From the NCBI GenBank assembly GCA_016285215.1, contig JAEEQI010000013.1, forward strand, positions 1 to 23,575: DNA of 23,575 bases, read 5' to 3'. The stretch comes from Bacteroidales bacterium. GTDB taxonomy: Bacteria; Bacteroidota; Bacteroidia; Bacteroidales; UBA932. Of this stretch, positions 6,335 through 13,115 are shown in pieces. Below the pieces are notes generated by a model. That model had not been told where the DNA came from. It saw only the letters and a list, made by a program, of their open reading frames with translations, and ran no database searches. The first letter of the stretch is position 1. The number at the start of each line of letters is the position of its first letter. The position numbers and the translations under genes are program-made.

Positions 6335-7201
6335 CTATTGGTTAAACTGTTTTAGCGAAGCCTCTATGCGCCCCCTCAGGAAAGTCCGGAATTCAGGGTT
6401 GTCGTGCTTGTGGAGATAATACGTTCTCACTATATCCAGGGCCGAATAGGGCTGCAGCTTGTGATTAAGGGCTTCTACGTCACGGGTTCCGGTATAGGCA
6501 CGGGCAAAGGCATCCCAGAACTCGAGCATCTGCTCCCGGGTCATATGGGTAAGTTCCTGTACCTGCGGAATCATACTGTCCTCTACCATCATCTTGTACA
6601 GATGGGCTATATCCATAAGGTAATAGCCCTGGCCCAGCCAGCCCAGATCAATCCAGAAGAAATCATTCTTGGATACAATCAGGTTACCGGGCTGAAGATC
6701 TCCGTGCAGGCAGGTCTTGGTATCCGGCATTTCGTCCACTACCTTTTTAAGCAGAGCCTTCTGCTCTGCATCTACCAGCGGCGAACTCTCCAAGGCCTTT
6801 GTAAGAAGGTCCTTGATAGGTTGCACATACTCATTTACCTCAATGGGAGTATTGTGCAGGTTATGGCTGTACTGGGCCATCACACCGGCCAGTTCAGGTA
6901 TGCGATGGGGCTCTTCGGAGCACATACGGGCCATAGACTTCTTGGCCCCTATCAGTTCACTGAGATAACCGTGGTCTTCCCCGTCCCGCACAATTTCGTA
7001 TACCTCAGGGACCGGCAGGCCCATATCATAGGCCGTTTTGGCAGCATAGAACTCCTGCTCCACCTTCTCAGCGGCTCCCATCTCCCTTCTTACCAGTTTA
7101 AGCATAACGCCCGGATGGTAAGAAGAAACATAGGCCTGTCCGTTGTACCCCTCACCCACCAGGGTCCATTCTTTGAGTTCAATCTGAGGATACTTCTTCA
7201 T
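6335..7201 (-). CDS. Kinase-fold phosphotransferase, TIGR02172-like (copy 3)
   Basis: A 288-residue member of the same paralogue set. It has the glycine loop VGEGYNGQAY (15-24), Lys35 in VMLKLVR, the EFYAAKTAYDMGLPVPE block (50-66), a catalytic loop CLHGDLQPGN (His166, Asp168, Asn173) and WIDLGW (Asp185). All key residues are intact. It is the first gene of the minus-strand unit kinase - exported phosphatase - kinase, and the unit's promoter has both boxes with a 20-nt spacer. The HGDLQ loop is shared with copy 1, while the N-terminal motif is closer to copy 2, consistent with old duplications rather than a recent tandem copy. No signal peptide or membrane segment. Acceptor unknown. Confidence 0.82.
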   Translation of the reverse strand: MKKYPQIELKEWTLVGEGYNGQAYVSSYHPGVMLKLVRREMGAAEKVEQEFYAAKTAYDMGLPVPEVYEIVRDGEDHGYLSELIGAKKSMARMCSEEPHRIPELAGVMAQYSHNLHNTPIEVNEYVQPIKDLLTKALESSPLVDAEQKALLKKVVDEMPDTKTCLHGDLQPGNLIVSKNDFFWIDLGWLGQGYYLMDIAHLYKMMVEDSMIPQVQELTHMTREQMLEFWDAFARAYTGTRDVEALNHKLQPYSALDIVRTYYLHKHDNPEFRTFLRGRIEASLKQFNQ

Positions 7202-7220
7202 AACATAATGTCTTGATATG

Positions 7221-7251
7221 CAAATATATCATTTTATTTCAATTATCACAA
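7221..7251 (-). promoter_or_regulatory. Promoter of the kinase-phosphatase-kinase unit
   Basis: On the minus strand, TTG (7251-7249), a 20-nt spacer, then TATATTTG (7228-7221). It lies 19 nt before the ATG at 7201, in an AT-rich divergent region shared with the ZIP gene. Confidence 0.75.
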
Positions 7252-7261
7252 TTTATAAGGA

Positions 7262-7292
7262 TTGCGGGTCCTGGAAAAATTGCGTAGCTTTG
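7262..7292 (+). promoter_or_regulatory. Promoter of the ZIP transporter gene
   Basis: TTG at 7262-7264, a 20-nt spacer, then TAGCTTTG at 7285-7292, 20 nt before the ATG at 7313. It is back to back with the opposing promoter, with 10 nt between the two -33 boxes. Confidence 0.75.
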
Positions 7293-7312
7293 CATTGTAG
7301 ACAAATTACGTT

Positions 7313-8071
7313 ATGAACGGAACGCTGACGGCTTTACTCATCCCCTTCCTGGGCACGGCCCTGGGATCGGCCTTTGTCTTCTTTATGAAAAAGGAGATGC
7401 CCGCTTTACTGCAGAAGATTCTCCTGGGGTTTGCCTCCGGCGTTATGGTGGCGGCCTCCGTATGGTCGCTGCTGATACCGGGTATGGAGCTGGGAGGCAT
7501 TTGGCCTGTCACCGGGGGTCTGCTGGGCGGTTTCGCGTTCCTGCTGCTCATTGACCAGATTACGCCCCACCTGCATCCGGTGGGCGGTCCGGAAGGTCCC
7601 AAGAGCAAACTCTCCAAGACCACTATGCTGGCCCTGGCCGTTACCATCCACAACTTCCCGGAAGGAATGGCCGTGGGCGTAGCCATAGCCGGAGCCCTGA
7701 GCGGCGGTGCAGGTATGAGCACAGCCGGTGCCCTGGCCCTTTCCCTGGGTATTGCCATCCAGAATGTTCCGGAAGGCGCCATCATCTCTATGCCCCTCCG
7801 CGCAGCCGGGAACAGCCGTTTCAAGTCTTTCTGGGTGGGAGCCCTCAGCGGCATCGTAGAGCCCATAGGCGGCGCCCTGGTCATCCTTCTGGCTTCGGCC
7901 GTTACGCCTATGATGCCTTTCCTGCTGGCTTTTGCAGCCGGCGCTATGCTTTACGTAGTGGTAGAAGAACTGATCCCTGAGGCCTCTGAGGGAGAGCATT
8001 CCAACGTTGCCACCATTGGCTTTGCCATAGGTTTTGCCCTAATGATGGTGCTGGATGTGGTAATGGGTTAA
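7313..8071 (+). CDS. ZIP-family divalent metal transporter
   Basis: A 252-residue inner-membrane protein with about eight hydrophobic segments, matching the GufA/ZupT type of ZIP transporter. These move zinc and sometimes iron or manganese into the cytoplasm. Metal-site motifs are HNFPEG (113-118) in one central helix and QNVPEG (150-155) in the next, as expected for the binuclear site. EELIPE lies near residue 223. A short His-containing loop (HLHPVGG, 86-92) lies between helices. Length is normal. A full -33/-7 promoter precedes it. A secreted protein of unknown function follows 37 nt downstream and may be co-transcribed. No metal-responsive operator such as a Zur or Fur box was recognised in the 111-nt upstream region. 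Confidence 0.92.
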   Translation: MNGTLTALLIPFLGTALGSAFVFFMKKEMPALLQKILLGFASGVMVAASVWSLLIPGMELGGIWPVTGGLLGGFAFLLLIDQITPHLHPVGGPEGPKSKLSKTTMLALAVTIHNFPEGMAVGVAIAGALSGGAGMSTAGALALSLGIAIQNVPEGAIISMPLRAAGNSRFKSFWVGALSGIVEPIGGALVILLASAVTPMMPFLLAFAAGAMLYVVVEELIPEASEGEHSNVATIGFAIGFALMMVLDVVMG

Positions 8072-8108
8072 CTTTTCGGCATAATTCTTGAGCTATCCCC
8101 GGCTCGGA

Positions 8109-8717
8109 ATGAAACAAAAATGGATTTATACGCTGGTGCTGCTTGTGGCCGGAGCCATGGGCCTTCACGCACAGGAATATGTAGACAGGGCCGATACGGT
8201 GGTCATCAAGCCGCGGCCGCTGCCTCTTATGGGAGCGCCTTCCCTCCTTCAGCCTTATCAGTTTACCCTGGCACCGGATCCGTTTGAAACCAAGGAGCAA
8301 AGGGCTGCCCGCATTAACCAGCAGACCTACGACCGCGTAATGACGTCCGTAAACCAGAATCTCTACTGGTTCAAACCGCCGCACCTGACGCAGCTCCAGA
8401 TGGCTCTCCTGTTTGTGGGCGGACTTTTCCTCTCAAGCCCCTACAAGTTCCAGCCCGGGACCGTTCCACTTATGAATGCGTCCAATCCGTTTATCTATGC
8501 CCGCACGCCGGGAATGGCCCCTTACGAGCACCGTTATTCAACGGACGCCTTTCCGCAGTGCATCCGTACAGACTTTGATTTCAGGACCGGGACCTACCAG
8601 CAGGTTATGATCAAATGGGAAGAGGTAGAGAAGAGTATGGCGCGCAGTTATGGCGGGCCCTACAGGAATGACCCCGTTCCCAATATGCACTTCTCTTCAG
8701 ACCGGTTTGTCCACTAA
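8109..8717 (+). CDS. Secreted protein of unknown function
   Basis: A 202-residue protein starting at ATG 8109, which gives a clean signal peptide (MKQKWIY, hydrophobic core, LHAQ, cleavage near residue 21). A TTG at 8088 would extend it but would spoil the signal. The mature part is rich in Pro, Tyr and Phe, with a single hydrophobic patch around QMALLFVGGLFLSS that could be a membrane or beta-rich segment. No catalytic motif is recognised and I cannot place the family. It follows the ZIP gene by 37 nt, with no full promoter between. Its stop codon overlaps the histidine phosphatase stop on the other strand by 4 nt. Confidence 0.72.
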   Translation: MKQKWIYTLVLLVAGAMGLHAQEYVDRADTVVIKPRPLPLMGAPSLLQPYQFTLAPDPFETKEQRAARINQQTYDRVMTSVNQNLYWFKPPHLTQLQMALLFVGGLFLSSPYKFQPGTVPLMNASNPFIYARTPGMAPYEHRYSTDAFPQCIRTDFDFRTGTYQQVMIKWEEVEKSMARSYGGPYRNDPVPNMHFSSDRFVH

Positions 8718-10018
8718 TCGTCTTCTTCCGGCTCCTGGTAAGTGAGGTGAGCGTCCTCAATCTTCTTGCGGTAATACTTCTCCACATCGGACCAGTGATA
8801 GTAGGGATAGCAGTTGGTCTGGATGGGAATGGAAGTCTCGTTCTCGTTCATCAGGAACTTCACCAGAATATCTTTGGAGCCCTTCTTGCGGAAGAATACC
8901 CACTGGATATTGGCCGCCATAGGAATGAGGCGGAAGATGGAGAACTGCGTGTGCAGGTTTTCCATATCGTCGGTGGCGCCAATGGCTTCCTGGAAGCCCA
9001 GGGCAAAGGCAAATGGCAGCACCACGCTGTCGTGGCCAAAACGTAAACGCAGGCCATAACCCTGGGAGGCAATGATGGCATCGGCCTCGTCCAGGAAGTT
9101 CTGCAGCAGCGGATAAATGCGGATATAGCTCTTCTTGGAGCCGGGCATCAGGCCTTCCCACAGGCACCAGCTGGCGTTGTAGGCCCGGAAACCGTCAATC
9201 ATACCCTCCTCTCCAAAGACGTCGTCAAAACGGAGGTTGAGCTCCGGCAGGCAGTACATATCGGCCGCCACGTTGTAGAGGTCGTCGGCAAAGGTGTAGC
9301 GGTCAATGAAGGACTTGGCCCGGTCGGGATCCGTGAACATAGCCTCCAGCTGGGGCTTGCCGCTTAACATCTTCCTCTTGAACTTCTTGAGGATGCTGTA
9401 CAGCTCGTCGTCGCGGGGTTCATCGGGCACGGCAATGGATTTGTTGGCCTTGATGTAATACAAATCCTCCTCGCGGGCTTTCATCTCAATCTGATAGCCC
9501 TCATTCAGGGTTTTCAGCTCCTCGCAGAAGAACTCCATGCTGCTGATTACGCGCTTGGATGTAGAAGCATTGGCCTTCACTTCCAGCGGGCGGGTCATCA
9601 GGGAAGGATAATTCTCGTACATACGCTTGGCAATGGCCTTGTGCTGCAGGGAACCCAGGCGCGTAAGCTTGCCGGCGCGGTCCTTGGCATCGGTAGCGGC
9701 CAGGATAATGCGGTTGCGCACGTCTTTTCCGTACTCCGTGAGAATACCCAGCGAAAGCGCCGTATCCAGTTGGTGACGCAGCCGCTTGTAATGCTTGTCA
9801 CTGGTCATATAACGGGCACCGTGACGGCCGTAATGGCTAATGTAGAAGGGTTCATAGCCCTTGGGAGCCGGGGTCAGATGACCGCTGGGGTTGGGATAGT
9901 TAGCGTAATTACCCGCCGTGAGCTCCATATGGGAAAGGAGTTCCTCACGCGAAGTCTGGGCGCTGGCCGTCCAACCAACCAGTAGCAGGAGTACAAAGAA
10001 GAGTCTAGAATATTTCAT
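8714..10018 (-). CDS. Secreted histidine acid phosphatase (phytase/MINPP-like)
   Basis: A 434-residue histidine phosphatase, branch 2. The signal peptide is clear (MKYSR, hydrophobic core, ASAQ, cleavage near 20-21), placing it in the periplasm or at the surface. The nucleophile motif RHGARY is at residues 65-70 (His66). A phosphate-contact Arg is likely in STSKRVISS (Arg156). The C-terminal proton-donor motif is RFGHD (His329-Asp330). An HD rather than HAE tripeptide is what AppA-type phytases and acid phosphatases carry; bacterial MINPP enzymes usually have HAE. It probably releases phosphate from phytate or sugar phosphates. It is apparently a single-gene unit with a full promoter, and the start codon and -7 box lie within a long inverted repeat (10016-10069). 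Confidence 0.88.
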   Translation of the reverse strand: MKYSRLFFVLLLLVGWTASAQTSREELLSHMELTAGNYANYPNPSGHLTPAPKGYEPFYISHYGRHGARYMTSDKHYKRLRHQLDTALSLGILTEYGKDVRNRIILAATDAKDRAGKLTRLGSLQHKAIAKRMYENYPSLMTRPLEVKANASTSKRVISSMEFFCEELKTLNEGYQIEMKAREEDLYYIKANKSIAVPDEPRDDELYSILKKFKRKMLSGKPQLEAMFTDPDRAKSFIDRYTFADDLYNVAADMYCLPELNLRFDDVFGEEGMIDGFRAYNASWCLWEGLMPGSKKSYIRIYPLLQNFLDEADAIIASQGYGLRLRFGHDSVVLPFAFALGFQEAIGATDDMENLHTQFSIFRLIPMAANIQWVFFRKKGSKDILVKFLMNENETSIPIQTNCYPYYHWSDVEKYYRKKIEDAHLTYQEPEEDD

Positions 10019-10069
10019 AGTCTGTGGTTATTTTTTGCTAAGTCATAGCAAAGATAATCACAGACTATG
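10016..10069. repeat. 54-bp imperfect palindrome over the phosphatase promoter
   Basis: The outer arms 10016-10031 and 10054-10069 pair with one mismatch. The inner arms TTTGCTA (10034-10040) and TAGCAAA (10046-10052) pair perfectly around a 5-nt centre (AGTCA). The dyad covers the start codon, the -7 box and the predicted transcription start of the histidine phosphatase gene. Confidence 0.8.
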
Positions 10070-10079
10070 GGAAAAGCAA
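10049..10079 (-). promoter_or_regulatory. Promoter of the histidine phosphatase gene
   Basis: On the minus strand, TTG (10079-10077), a 20-nt spacer, then TATCTTTG (10056-10049), 30 nt before the ATG at 10018. It overlaps the right arm of the palindrome. Confidence 0.75.
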
Positions 10080-10091
10080 GCAGAATCCTTC

Positions 10092-10544
10092 CTACTTGAG
10101 CAGCAGATGCCCGGAAAAGGACGTGGGGTAGTCGCCAAAGTTAAGAGAGAAATCAAGTTTTCCCTCCTTGACCACTCCCGTCAGGTTGGTAACCTTGTAA
10201 CGCGGGAATTCACCACCCATAGCCAACGGAATCACATTATCGCAGCTCAGAAGGATTTCCGTGGGAGTGCTCTTAAGTTCCACACCGGGGATGGTCACAT
10301 CAATCTTCACCGGCATCTTGGGAACAAATTTGATCTGGTAGATGGTGATGTCAGCCGTCTTACCGTCCTCGGAAGGAGTGAAATTTACTTCAATGTTCTC
10401 ATTGTCGAAAGGCTCACCCTGGTACAGTACGGTGACTGTTCCTTTGTAATCGGCGGTTTGGGGGACAACGACTTCCGGTTCTTTCTTGTTGCAGGCCAGC
10501 AGGGCCAGGGCCGTCAGGGCCAGAAATAATTTGTTCGTTTTCAT
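10092..10544 (-). CDS. Calycin-like domain lipoprotein
   Basis: A 150-residue lipoprotein (MKTNK, hydrophobic core, LLAC lipobox, Cys18). After a short KKEPEVVVPQ linker, a single beta-rich domain runs from about residue 32 to the end: DYKGTVTVLYQGE, a VNFTPSEDGKTADITI strand pair, and a closing GKLDFSLNFG. This matches what I know of the Bacteroidota calycin-like lipoprotein domain (PF13944), a small barrel that may bind hydrophobic or tetrapyrrole-like ligands; no ligand is proven. The gene follows the TonB-dependent receptor by 5 nt on the same strand, so the two most likely form a surface capture and uptake pair. An inner strand block (KSTPTEILLSCDNVIPL) holds a lone Cys. Confidence 0.78.
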   Translation of the reverse strand: MKTNKLFLALTALALLACNKKEPEVVVPQTADYKGTVTVLYQGEPFDNENIEVNFTPSEDGKTADITIYQIKFVPKMPVKIDVTIPGVELKSTPTEILLSCDNVIPLAMGGEFPRYKVTNLTGVVKEGKLDFSLNFGDYPTSFSGHLLLK

Positions 10545-10549
10545 TTTAA

Positions 10550-12724
10550 CTAATAATTTATGCTAATACCTAATAAAATGTTGCAAGGTCTTTCCAGGGA
10601 GAAGAACTCTCTTCCCACGGATTTGAAATAAAAGTTCCGGCCTGTACGTCCCGTCAGGTTCTCTCCTCTCAGCCAGATTTCCCATTTGGATAAAGATAGC
10701 GCTATGCGGGCTTCTGGTCTGATATGGACCGGCTCCTGCAGAAGACCGGTTTCGTCCCAGCAGAGAGGACCGTAGGCACGGACAGAGGCACTGAGATTCA
10801 GGCTAACAGTAGTAAAAGAGTGTCGCCAGGCCGCGCTGGCAAAGGCCGTATGGGCCGGAACATAAGGGATTCGGTTGCCGGAATAGTCGTGGTTGCCGTC
10901 GTTGTAAGATACAAAGCGGGCATCGCACCAGGCATAGGAAGCGTGGAAGTGGAAGTCTCCGGGCCTCCAGTCCAGTTCGGCCTCGGCGCCCAGGCTCCGG
11001 CTGGCACCGGCGTTGGTCATCATTCTTCCGGTCGATTTTCCGGGAGGGAAAACCGTGAGCTGCTGATTGCGCACATCCATATAGTAGAGGGTGGCTTCGG
11101 CCCTGAAATTCTCCTTTACCAGACGCACGCCCGTTTCAAAATTCCAGGCCGACTCGGGCTTGTAACGGGTATTTTCTGCGCCAACGGAAGCGGGGAGGTT
11201 ATCCAGGTACACGCCAAGATCTTTCATCAGCGCGGTCATCGTCTGGCTTTGGAGAATGTCGGAGAAAATTTGGGTATTGAAGCCGCCGGCCCTGTATCCC
11301 TTCGAAACGCTTCCAAAGAGGGACACGTCGCCGGAGGCTTCAAAGAGGGCCGAAAATTTGGGCAGCACCTGCAGACCCGAAGAATGCGTCAGGGTGCCGC
11401 GGTAAGGGACCTGGAAGGCTTTATCGGCCTTCATAGTGGGGACAAAACGGTAATGGAGATGGGCCAGGCAGTCGTAATCCATCACTCCCCCCTCGTAATC
11501 CAGCCGGAGACCGGCTGTGAGGCGCCAGCGCCCTAGCGGAAACACCGATTCGTGAAAGAGGGCGGCGCAGTAAGTGTGAATACCAAAATCGGAGGCAATC
11601 AGGAGGTTGTCGTCGGGGATGCTCAAATAGCCTATCTCCTCCGGGATATTCCGGTTGGCATTGTCCAGAATCAAGGTTTCTATGCCGGTACGGCCAAACG
11701 TAACGGGAGCGTGCATCCGGTTAAACCGGTAGAAAGTGAACACGCCAGTAGAAGGCTCCCAGTGCTCTTTCCGGCTTCTGAGAATCACCTCCGCCGTGCC
11801 GGTAGCGCTGTTCTGGGCCTGCTGCAGGGTAAAGATGTTCTCCGGAGTATAATCCTGGTCCATTCGCATATCGTCCGACAGGAACTGCAGGGAACCTGTT
11901 CCATCCAGCGTGAAGGAATCCCCGGCGTAGTGGAAACCCACCCCGTCAATGACGGAAAGCCTGCGGTAACTGCCCTCTCCGTTGTAGGACACAGGATGAA
12001 GGATCCCGTCTTCGTACAAGCCATACGCAAAACCTCCTTCCTTGGACAGCGTCGCAAACAGACTGTTGGACCAGCGGATCTTGCCCGAAGGTTCCTGCTC
12101 CCACTTCCAGCGGAGAGAAAGGCCGTTGTAGGGATCACAGAGTTTGTCTTTGTATTCATTCCGCACCCAGCCGGCGTTGTGCTTGAAGCCGGCCGTGAGT
12201 ACGTGCCTGCCAAAGGAAGCCGTAACGCCGGCCCGGAGGGTTCTGGCCAGGCCTGCCTCCGCATAAGCATTCAGATGCCTTTCTCCATCGGGCGAGGCCG
12301 ACTGAAGAACCAGCGTGCCGCTCATTGAATTTCGGCCATACAGCGTACCCTGAGGGCCTCTCATAAGGGCGGCAAAGCGAATGCCGGTCCAGTCAAAGTC
12401 GTAGGCGTTCTTGTCCATAATGGGAATCCCGTCCACATAAAGGCCCATAGAGGGATTCTCCATACGGGAGCCCATACCTCTCAGGTAAATGGTAGAAGTA
12501 AGGGAAGCACCATACTCCGGAATAAGCAGACTGGGCACCAGGGCCGAAAGTCTCCCCTGCGACACAACACCCTCCGTCTTGAGCTCGGCGGGCAGAAGGA
12601 CGCTCACGGGAGCAGCCAGCTTCTCCAGGGGTACACTCTCCTTGAATGCCTTGGCAAACGCCGGAGGTAAAGTATCCGTGGGCGAAGCAAACGCAATGTA
12701 TATGGACAAGACGGCTGTAAGCAC
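10550..12724 (-). CDS. TonB-dependent outer-membrane receptor
   Basis: A 724-residue receptor that imports a bound ligand through a 22-strand barrel using TonB energy. The plug domain is visible at about residues 36-145 (TSTIYLRGMGSR, GLYVDGIP, RGPQGTLYGRNSMSGTL). The rest is barrel, ending in a terminal aromatic (INY). There is no N-terminal carboxypeptidase-like domain and no SusD partner, so this is not a polysaccharide-utilisation SusC. Iron complex, haem or another cofactor is more likely. The start must be the GTG at 12724 or later, because an in-frame TAG lies two codons upstream. The resulting signal (MLTAVLSIYIAFAS) has no basic residue, and no TonB box was recognised. It follows DUF4491 by 3 nt and precedes the calycin-like lipoprotein. 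Confidence 0.9.
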   Translation of the reverse strand: MLTAVLSIYIAFASPTDTLPPAFAKAFKESVPLEKLAAPVSVLLPAELKTEGVVSQGRLSALVPSLLIPEYGASLTSTIYLRGMGSRMENPSMGLYVDGIPIMDKNAYDFDWTGIRFAALMRGPQGTLYGRNSMSGTLVLQSASPDGERHLNAYAEAGLARTLRAGVTASFGRHVLTAGFKHNAGWVRNEYKDKLCDPYNGLSLRWKWEQEPSGKIRWSNSLFATLSKEGGFAYGLYEDGILHPVSYNGEGSYRRLSVIDGVGFHYAGDSFTLDGTGSLQFLSDDMRMDQDYTPENIFTLQQAQNSATGTAEVILRSRKEHWEPSTGVFTFYRFNRMHAPVTFGRTGIETLILDNANRNIPEEIGYLSIPDDNLLIASDFGIHTYCAALFHESVFPLGRWRLTAGLRLDYEGGVMDYDCLAHLHYRFVPTMKADKAFQVPYRGTLTHSSGLQVLPKFSALFEASGDVSLFGSVSKGYRAGGFNTQIFSDILQSQTMTALMKDLGVYLDNLPASVGAENTRYKPESAWNFETGVRLVKENFRAEATLYYMDVRNQQLTVFPPGKSTGRMMTNAGASRSLGAEAELDWRPGDFHFHASYAWCDARFVSYNDGNHDYSGNRIPYVPAHTAFASAAWRHSFTTVSLNLSASVRAYGPLCWDETGLLQEPVHIRPEARIALSLSKWEIWLRGENLTGRTGRNFYFKSVGREFFSLERPCNILLGISINY

Positions 12725-12727
12725 GGT

Positions 12728-13042
12728 CTATTTCCCTTTTCGTTTGGACTCGTAATAGTTGTGACGGGCCGGATTCTCGGGGAACCAGCCTTTGAGCACG
12801 CGCTCCTCCTGCTTGAAGACCTCGTGGATGCTCCAGAAACTGGAGAAGGCCACAGCGCCGGTAATGGTGGAGCCAATGAAAGAAGGGATAAACAGCGAAG
12901 CGACCGTACAAATGAGTCCCATAACCAGGAAAACCCACCAGACTTTTCTTCCCCAGCGGTATTCCCACTTGATTACCAGCGGGTGAAAGATGCCAATGCA
13001 GGCAAATACGGCTGCACCTATAACAATTCCATTCCAGTTCAT
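12728..13042 (-). CDS. DUF4491 small membrane protein
   Basis: A 104-residue protein with about three hydrophobic segments. Family-typical motifs are MNWNGIVIG at the N-terminus, GIFHPLVIKWEYRWG, a WWVFLVMGL helix, and a C-terminal FSSFWSIHEVFKQEERV followed by KGWFPENP. I recognise this as DUF4491, an inner-membrane family common in Bacteroidota with no known function. The ATG at 13042 is chosen over an upstream ATG at 13069 because the latter would overlap the -7 box at 13067-13074. The TonB-dependent receptor begins 3 nt after the stop, so DUF4491, receptor and calycin-like lipoprotein probably share a transcript. Confidence 0.8.
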   Translation of the reverse strand: MNWNGIVIGAAVFACIGIFHPLVIKWEYRWGRKVWWVFLVMGLICTVASLFIPSFIGSTITGAVAFSSFWSIHEVFKQEERVLKGWFPENPARHNYYESKRKGK

Positions 13043-13066
13043 ATCTCTGCTCTTAATTTCGGGGAG

Positions 13067-13074
13067 CAAAGATA
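13067..13074 (-). promoter_or_regulatory. -7 box (TATCTTTG) of the DUF4491-TonB receptor unit
   Basis: Minus-strand TAnnTTTG match, 24 nt before the ATG at 13042. No TTG lies at the -33 position. Confidence 0.6.
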
Positions 13075-13115
13075 TAAACTAAACCAGGAATTCTTTAGAA
13101 GAAAAAGGACTCCGA

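Noticed and set aside
3751..7201. Kinase-fold genes as an aminoglycoside-resistance cluster
   Set aside because: They share only the general phosphotransferase fold; three diverged copies with phosphatases and no mobile element do not fit a resistance locus.
10724..12328. Long plus-strand open frames opposite the TonB receptor
   Set aside because: They are mirror frames of a GC-rich coding region; the minus strand has a complete receptor with plug and barrel motifs.
10550..12724. Receptor plus GH5 as a polysaccharide-utilisation locus
   Set aside because: No SusD, no SusC-type N-terminal domain, and the GH5 gene is 2.5 kb away on the other strand.
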